A stretch of DNA of 64,000 bases, from assembly GCF_028389875.1 (NCBI RefSeq), contig NC_084671.1, positions 501,001-565,000 on the forward strand, read 5' to 3'. Shown in pieces: positions 52,694-61,600 of the stretch (positions are counted from its first letter, which is position 1; each line of letters starts with the position of its first letter). The translations under genes were made by a program, and so were the position numbers. The notes beneath the pieces are model-generated. The model saw only the letters and a list, made by a program, of their open reading frames with translations. It did no database searches and was not told the DNA's origin. Source of the DNA: Rhea pennata (Eukaryota > Chordata > Aves > Rheiformes > Rheidae).

Positions 52694-55600
52694 GTGGGTC
52701 GGGGGCTCCGCGCCGCTGGGCCGCCCCCGCACCCCTCCGCGGGGCCTTCCGGGCAGGGCGGCGCGGCGCGGCGAGCGGCGCCGGTCCCTCCCCTCCCCTC
52801 CCCTCCCGTCCCCTCCCGTCCCCTCCCCTGCCCTCCGCTCCGGCCCGCGCGGGTCCCGCCCTGGGCGCCGGGAGCGCGGCCGGAGCCGGCGGCGGCCCGA
52901 GCGCCCTGTGGCCGCCGTCTCCGCGGCGCGGCGCACAGGAGCGGGCGGGAGCGGGGCCGTCGCTGCTCGCGGTGCCGCGCTCGGTCTGCTCCGGTTGCGC
53001 CTTCGCGGCTCGGCTTGAGCGGCTGCCCGGGGCGGGGCGGTGTCTGTGCTCCTTGGTGCTTCCGAGCTCTAGACGCGACCGCTCGTGTCCTCGGTGGGTG
53101 TCCCGGGAGCTGGCGGTCGTGCGGGCCGCTGGACCGCTCTGCTCGGGCGGGCTGTTTGTGATCTGCTTTCGGCTGAGAGTCTGACCTCTCACGGGAGACA
53201 CCCGCGAGACCTGGAGAACAGGCACCGAGCCATGTTAAGCGCTGTTAAAATGCACCTCCACTGAGGTACATCGGGGGGTGGGGTGCCTCCGTTGAGCTGC
53301 AGGGGACATTTTAAATTTCTGAAGTGCTCTTTCTCTAAATTAATAAGCTATTTCTTAAAACCTTTTCGTCTTATTAATTTCTGATGTGCTGCGTGAGAGG
53401 TGAAGTAAGGAGATTCAGCAATTTAAGGAGCAGCTCTGCAAAGCAATATAACAACGTTCAATTACGGAAATTATTGTCTTCCAGGCATTGTTGGAAGATA
53501 TTGCTCTATCTGTGGGGGAATTCCATTCTGTAGTTAAGCTAACAGCTTGTCAGGCCAAGTAGGAACGCTGTGGTTGTCCTGTCAGACCTCCTGTGTAGCA
53601 CTGGCCCTAGCACTGCCTTGAAGTACTTTCGTTGCAGATTCTGCAGCTGGGCTTGAGCTACTATGAATCTTGGTTTTTTGAGTCATAATCCTGAGTAAAA
53701 AAAAATTCAAGTCAGCTTTGATCCATAGACCAAACTACATTTTACATAGGTTATTAGCCTCACCTTTAAAACATAACTATTATCCTCTTTTCCCCAGTTT
53801 TCTGGATATTTTCAGTGTTTTGATCAGATGTAAATTACCTGTGAAACTTTCATGTGTAATTTATATCTAACTAAACCTACTGTTTGACATCTTAAGAAAT
53901 TATCTTTTAAAATGTCAGAAGGAAAATCATCACTCTCTTGATATAACAGGAAAACACCAGAATAGCTTTGCTCAGGCTTTATGTAGATTTTAGAATTTCC
54001 ATTACTGGAAATCATCAAGAGCAGGTTCAGCAAACATCTGTTGGAGGTCACAGGTTGGGATGCCTTGGGATAGAAGGATATGTTAGACTACTCCCAGCTG
54101 TATTTTAATTCAATTCTATGCATGCCTTCAATATTCCTCTCACGTGTATTTACTTGTCTTTAATGTTGCCCACAGTTCTTGAACTCCGTTGTTGCAGGTA
54201 TAGTAAAGAAATAGGGTGTAAGTAGGCATCTCTAGTATTCCAAGAAAATGCATAAAGCATAACTAATGTGTATATATCACTTGCCTGTTTTATGATTTAA
54301 CTTTGGATTCTAATATGTTTGTAGTAGGACTGCCTGAAAAAAAAATTATTCACTCTGCAGCAATTTCATATACCTGATTTTGCACTGAATCTGTCTTTAT
54401 TTTCTGATTGTTTGCCTGTGCCATAAGCATGGCAATGTCTCTGAAAAATGAAAATTGGAACACATTTTGTATCAATATTTCTTTCATGCTTTCTGTTTTC
54501 AAAGTTAATAATTAATGTTGAAATTAAAAGCAGGGCACATTCCATCTCATGTCAGCAAAAAATAAATCTGATGTAATCTTTCTTCTGTAAATGCCCTTCA
54601 TGTGTTTAGGCAACTAATCCTCTCTTTAGCGAATATTTAGACAATCTTTGCAATTCTGTTGTGTAAGACTTTTGTTCAGCTCTTCCAGTAATGGAGAATT
54701 CTGAGCTCCTGCGAGTTAGGTTTCCTAAAAGTGCCTTCTGCGAAAGGGTTGAGAGTTGAGGATCATCAGCTCTTTTAGGAGTAGGCATTACTCCACCCTG
54801 TCTGTCTTGCGGGTGCAGTTCTTCAGTAGCTTGAAGTCATCCTACCTGATAAAATCAGACTCTTCTCTTTTATCAGACTCCTCTCAGCGGTATCCAGTGA
54901 TAAGGCAATGGGCACAAATTGAAATACAGGAAATTACTCTGTTTTGATATCAATGGAGTTTTAGGGTGTTTTTTTTTGTTTTGTTTTGGTTTTTTGTTTT
55001 GTTCCCCACTCCCCCCACCCCCCCAAGGATTGCTGAACACTGGCGCAGGTTGCCCAGAGAGGTTGCAGAGTCTCCATCCTTGGAGATATTCCCAACCTGC
55101 CTGGAAATTGTCATGGGCAACCTTCTCCAGGTGACCCTGCTGGAGCATGGGGGTTGGACTAGAGGTGCCTTCCAACCCTAATCGGGTCTGTGATGCATCT
55201 GGATTTGCTCCATCCTCTTCTCCCCTGCTGACCTCAGTAGTGCATTTCTGTGCCCTTCTTTGCGCTCCCGTGGTAGAGGGATGAACCGGTCCATGGAAAA
55301 TTGACTCTGTAGGAGAGGCTGCATCAGTTTGCTGAGCTATTCCACCCTGCAGCTGCATGAGTGTGAGTGCAGGTTCAGAACTGGAATAGCTCGCATGGCT
55401 GGGAGCATGGGGAAGGGCAGGGCTGGCTGCGTTGTTTGTTTTGCAGCCTAGTCTGCAGTTTCAGAAATGTGTTAGCTGACCTTCAGTGTTGTTTCTTTTG
55501 TGGAGAGGCACAGCAAACTGGTGTGTCAGTTCTCTGCATTATATGTCAGTATATCTGGTTCTGGGGCTAATAAGCTCAATGTCAGCTCTGCCTATTCACT

Positions 55601-58600
55601 GCTTCTGTTATTTTTAATCCTGCAGTTATCTGGGCATGTGTTATATTCTGAATTTCTTTTATAACATTCTTCCTTTACAGCCTTTACTCTAAAATGCATG
55701 CTGGGGGAAAAGTAGGTACAGGTCTCAAAGTTGATAAATTACTTTAAGTTGATAATTACTTTGCTTTGGACATTTCTCTGAATCTGAAATGAATACTGGT
55801 TTATTTACTTTCTTTCCAGTGAGAGGATCTGAAGGGCTTTATATGGTGAACGGGCCTCCCAGTTTCACAGAGAGTACAACATTTCGAAGGTACTGCTATT
55901 CTGAACATTTTAGCTCTTTTGTGCAAAAAAAACACATTTTCTAAATAGTAAATGTAGACTCTGGAATTCAAAAATTTAGAAGTACATTTTTTTCCTGTCA
56001 ATAGTTTAGAAAATTAATGATTTTGAAGGCTGTATGCTTGCCTGACTTCTAATTGCATTTTTGTACTTAGAAGCAATAATGACTGAACAATTGCAGGGTA
56101 GATTGCACTGTTACTGTTACAAGGAATTATTTGAGTGTGTGGTTGGAAAACTGAAACGTTGCTTTTTACTTTTTGTTAAAAATGCCTTAACTTATGCAGT
56201 ACACTTGAATATTAATGTGCATTTCTTATTTCTTTAGGGACTCTGGAAAAAATTGCAAAGCTGTCGCTTTTAGCAAGGATGGTTCCCTCTTTGCCTGGTG
56301 CAATGGAGAAAAGTGAGTGTGTTTTATGATATTAATTTGAATTAAGCAATCTGGATTAGTTTTACCACATTTACTCTTGTGTGCATAAGGGCTATTAATG
56401 AAAAAGTTTGCATATACTTTAAGCACATTCTGGTTTTGCGCTGTTTGCAGTAGTGGTTTTGTTTTCTGAATATCAGATGAAATATTTATTGTTTTTCTCA
56501 AATTGATAATGCACCTATTGCTATTGAGTTTGGATATGCTCTATAAGAGTTTTTGTTCATATTTCCCAGTATAACAGTACCTGGCTTTCTGGGATTAATC
56601 TAAGTAGCACAACAGATGATTGCATTGCTGCTTCTGAAGTAGACTCTTGACTTTTTTCCTGACTTTTTCCTCTATGATAATGTGTTTTTCCAAATATTTT
56701 GAGAGTCAGCAGGTGTAGGACTGCTGTCTAGCTCTGTAGGTGGATATTTTTTCAACATATTACAAAGTTATTTGAAAACTGAACCTAAACATAGAAAATA
56801 AAGATTCTATGCACCTCACATACAAACATCACAAGGTTTCTGTTTTATAGACTAGATGCATGATAGAGTATACCAGAGATTGTCCTTTATGTAAAAGGAC
56901 ATCATGGGGTAGCTGCTGTGAAGACATGATCAGGCTTTTTCTGAAATGTCAGTGTTAGTGTAGTATCAGCGTTCTTATTATTAACTCATTGGTTTAAAAA
57001 AAATTGCAGAAGTGCTCAATAACATTACTTGCTATTTCTGTTAAAGAAGATAACTTAGATGTAGCTTTCAATTGTTCCCCTCAATGACATTTCTGGTTCT
57101 TCCAAATGTACAGACTCTTCCATTTTTCATTATAAACTTTATTTTTATCCTTTGGAAAGGTCCATTTCCGGAAAATGTTTGTGGGAAAAATATTTTTCAA
57201 ACAACTACATTGTATATTTAAGTACTCAAGCTCAGACTCAGTACTTTAACTGAGAATATTTCAGATGGCAAATCTTTCCAGTCCTGTGATGCCTCTTTGT
57301 TTTTGAAACTCTTTTTTTTTTTTTTTTGAGAGACATCATTATTTTTATCTTCCTTCGTTTTTGAGGTGAGAGGTAGTTTATGACCTGGTGAAGAACAGAC
57401 TCCTTACCCTAGTTTCTGAGAATAACTGTGGTTTGGACACAACTTGACTCTATCTTTTTTTATTCTTTGGATTCTGTATGTTGCAGATCTTTAACATATA
57501 GTATTCCGAGATACTGTTTGACCTTGCTAGTTCAGCTTTTAGACATTTAATTTTTACTGTCTATGTCTCTTCCTTCACCCCCCAAAAATCCAAACCTTAA
57601 ATGTAGAATCCTTCTAGACAGAAGACCTGTAAGAATGTGTAGGATAAATGCATATTTTAATTCAGTTAGATTTTTCTGTTGCCCTTGCTTAACTTTAACA
57701 CTGTGGAAGAATGGATGAGAATATCTCATCTCTGATTCAGAATCCAAATGTGCAGATCAAAATACACAATGTTTTGACCAGGATTTTCACTTGCTCAGTT
57801 TCTGTTATATTTGGGCATCTGATTTTAAAATGTTCTTACAAATATTTAGTAAAAGCATGATGGGAAAAAAGCTCTTCTAATTTTGTTACATTGGCCAAAT
57901 TTGGAACAGCTGTTGAAGTCAAATCTGTGAAAAGTTACCTCAGCTATTAATTAACCAGTCTAAGCGTGTTTTATTGAAATGACCTCTTTTGGTTCCAGAG
58001 TAAATATTGTTAATGTCACCAATGCTGAGTTACTGCGTTCTTTTGATCTTCCAAAGGCAGTTTGCCTTGAATTCTCGCCAAAGAATAATGTTCTGGCAAC
58101 ATGGCAGGCCTATACAAGTGAGTATTTTACCAGCTGTAAAAATACATAGATAGTTGCATATTTTAATTCAGTCTGCAGACTTGCCATTACCTGATTTGAT
58201 ATCCTAGCATGTTGATTGGCTAAAAGAGCAGTATAGAAAATGTACAGATTTTGCATGGTTAATCAAGTACATAGAGGAAGGAGGGATGTCATCTGAAAGC
58301 ATATGGTATCAGCCATTTTTACAAATAGCAAATCAGAATGCAAGTATGATTATTACTCCGTTAAGTAAATCACATTTCTAAATACTATTAACTGATCTTA
58401 CTGCAGAGTGTGTTTGACTAATATGCTGTTCAGGCAATTTATATTTCTGTAGCTACAAAGAAAATTGTAAGATATCTCAAAGTAATCATGTCATGCACTG
58501 GGCCTAGCTAACATGCAGTGTTCCTGGTTGTCCAGAGGGCTTTATTCTTTTCTTTTTATTCTTTATTCTCTTTGTTCCTGACTCTCATAGTCTCAGTCTT

Positions 58601-61600
58601 TTCAAAGCTGTGTGTCTATAGTGGATGGTGCAAATGCTTCCACTGGTAAAAAGGGTAGGCTATCATCAAAAGTGGGTGGAAAGTGTCAGGGACAGGTTGT
58701 AGGACAGGACACAGCAGTACAGGTGCTAGGCTGGATGCCAACTATGGACTGTCAGAAAACAGGGCTCTTTTGAATCGTTAGTGGAAACAGGCAGGCCAAT
58801 AGCTGTAGTATTCAGAATAAGTAAATGGGTGCAGAGAATTTAAAACCAACAGAAAGCCGTTTTATATAGTTTGTAGATACAGCTGTGAATGTGTCATGAG
58901 GGAGAAAATGTGAGACACATTCCTGTGAGAACAAAATGTAGGAGAGGAGACTAAACTTCCCATTTTTGGCCAAGAGAGTAGGTTTTCTAAAGTTCTGATC
59001 TTAATTGGAAAACATGCATTAAAAAAGTTGTTCTAACATTGGTGGTTCTAGTTTTGTCCTCTTCTAGAATAATGGGGGTAGAATCTTCCAAACTTCCCAA
59101 AAATTGGTGGGTTTTGCAGGCTAAAAGACCATAGACAGACTTAATAGCCAGGGCAGTTAACAGGTTTGGGATTAGCCCTTTGGGGGTGGGGGGTGCTTCT
59201 TGACAGAAGCTTATGTATGTTTGGTTCCTTGTAGAAGCATGGGATATGATGTCGTGATGGTAAAGCAGATACAATGCCAGAAACCACCACTGTAAATAAA
59301 TGCTTTTGTTGCAGCTGCTAAAGATGGCACAGCAGGGGTGCCCAACCTGCAACTTTATGATGTGAAAACTGGAAAATGCTTAAAGTCTTTCATCCAGAAA
59401 AAGATGCAGAACTGGTAAATAACATTTCCAGATGCTAATTGCTTTCAAACAAATGTGATTTCCAAAACCTGATCTAGGTAAATAGGGTTTTTAGTATGGT
59501 ATTGGTTTTCAAAGTATTGCTTACTACAAGCTGGAAGCAAACGTCTGTGCTTGTAAGCATCTTTGTACATGATTATAATTGTTCATTTCTTAGTATAATT
59601 TCACTGTCACTTTGCAAAATAAAGTAAACTGGGAAGACAGCAACTGTAAGTCTAGTTGTATGGGTTTTTTACCAGGCAAATGCAATTTTGCATTTGAAAC
59701 GTGTAGCATGGTTGATTTTGTTTGGCCTTATTAAAAAGAGAGAGAGAGAGAGGAAAAAAAGAAAGAAAAAACACAGACTGCTGAAGGTGGCCATTTTTCA
59801 CTGTTTCTTCAATTCTGTTTTTTCCTTTAAATGTAGGTGTCCTTGCTGGGCAGATGATGAAAGCATTTGTGCCAGGAATGTAAACAACGAAGTGCACTTC
59901 TTTGAAAACAACAACTTTAGTACGCAAGTATTTCAATAAGATGGTTTCATTGCATCCCAGATAGGAGTTACCCTTTGCTTTTACTCAGTTTTCCATTTTT
60001 TTTTCTTTTTAAATGATTTTTCTGTGATAAAATAGATTTAATTTTTAGATGAGGAGGGCTGATTCTATATTGTTTTAGGTTCAATGAAATCCAGAAATTG
60101 TTAGTGGAGTACTTGATTGTTTGGGGGTTAGGTTTAGCTCAGCTGGTTAGAAAATGGTGCTAATAATGTCAAGGTCGTAGGTTCAGTCCCCGTATGGGCT
60201 AGTTGTTTCCCTGCTGAGCAGGGGGGTTGGACTGGATGATCTCCAGAGGTCCCTTCTAACCTTACTGATTCTATGATTCTTTACTTCTATGAATTGTGTG
60301 TATTGTGACTATAAATGAGCTTTTCTAATATGATTAATAATGGCTTATTAGAAAATTTATATTGATAGCAAAAACGAAGTTGTGAAGCTAGAGCGTTTTT
60401 TCAAGGGAGTTTACAAATAGTGGTGGAATATTCAGGTTGGTAGAGGGAGAGATGGACAATAAAAGGGAAAGAAAAAATGTGGGAAGATAAATAGATTGGA
60501 ATAAAGAAATTGATAGGAATGAAAGAAACTTCTGGAGGAAGCTATTATTTTAAATATAAAGCTGAGACAAGAATTATTCTGGAAGCTAAAAGTACAGCCT
60601 ATGAGAGATGCCATTTCATGAGAGTTAGAGTTAGTCCCACTGATATTAATGAAGCTGAGTTTTCTGTTTTAGATCTGCCACGCTAAAAAGGGCTACAGAA
60701 AAGTGACACAGTTGCCTTTTTTCTTTTTTTGCGCAACTGGCTTATACAGCATTAATATTCTTGTGTGAAGATGTTCACCATTCTTTCCAAACAGGAAAAA
60801 AAAAAAACCCCACAGTGCCTGCCAATCATTATACACCAGAAAATGCTTACTGATATAATGTTTCATATGCTGAACTTGCAGTTGCTTTAAGTATCTTTTT
60901 CCCTCCTCAGTTCTGACCCTTGGTGCGTTTAGAGATGAGATTAAGAATGCAATTCTTCTAATGCTATACGTTTTACATGTCTCAAAAAACAATGCCTTGT
61001 AATGTTCCTAGCATTAGCAGCAAGATGGTCAATGAAATGAACTTTGCAGTTAAGCTGGAAAATCTGTATTTAACTGCAGCTACTGAGCTTCCTTATTGAG
61101 ATTTACAAGTAATGCTGGCTATTAATCTCACCCAGCCCCCTAACAAGAGACTACTTGTCATAGCAGTAATTTATTATGTCCACCATTCTGATGGATGCTG
61201 GAATACACTTCATTCCTCTCAAATACAGGAGCAATTGTTCTTTTTTCTTGTGCTAAAACAGTATTTTATTTCTTTTCTGGTGCTTGTAGGCACCCATGGC
61301 CCATTCAGTTCCTATCTGATGCTATCCTAGGAAAGTCCAGAATGTGTTTTAATGTGAGATCTGCTGCTAAGCCCAGTCTTCATTGAGGGAATGTGCTTAT
61401 GGGTTGCTGTTTGTTCTCTTTTTAAGAGTGTCCAAAGTGTTTTTGTAGAGGAGCAATGCAGAACAGGCCTTTATGAAAGCTTCCTATTAGGAAGAATCAT
61501 CCAGTAAGGTTGCAAGAAGAGCCCTTTGGCTTTGTGTAGTGGTACATGTTACCTGGACGTGGCTGCTGCTGTTTCTCCTAAAGTCAGCATAGAGAAGATG

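Larger units (their letters stand above)
52694..55819 (+). other. EIF2A: EIF2A intron 1
   Basis: The first about 500 bases belong to the CpG island and include the CCTCC repeat. The rest is AT-rich. It holds a T/G-rich then C-rich stretch at 54967-55025 and, directly after that, a CR1 3' fragment. Several overlapping long frames in the CpG island are compositional and not genes. Confidence 0.75.

Noticed and set aside
58987-59352. 121-codon minus-strand frame
   Set aside because: It lies antisense over EIF2A exon 5 and intron 4 with no known homologue.
60126-60201. Functional tRNA-Ile gene
   Set aside because: The anticodon loop and internal promoter boxes are recognisable, but the acceptor stem no longer pairs, extra bases separate it from the D arm, and it runs straight into a CR1 tail. 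It is the head of a SINE.
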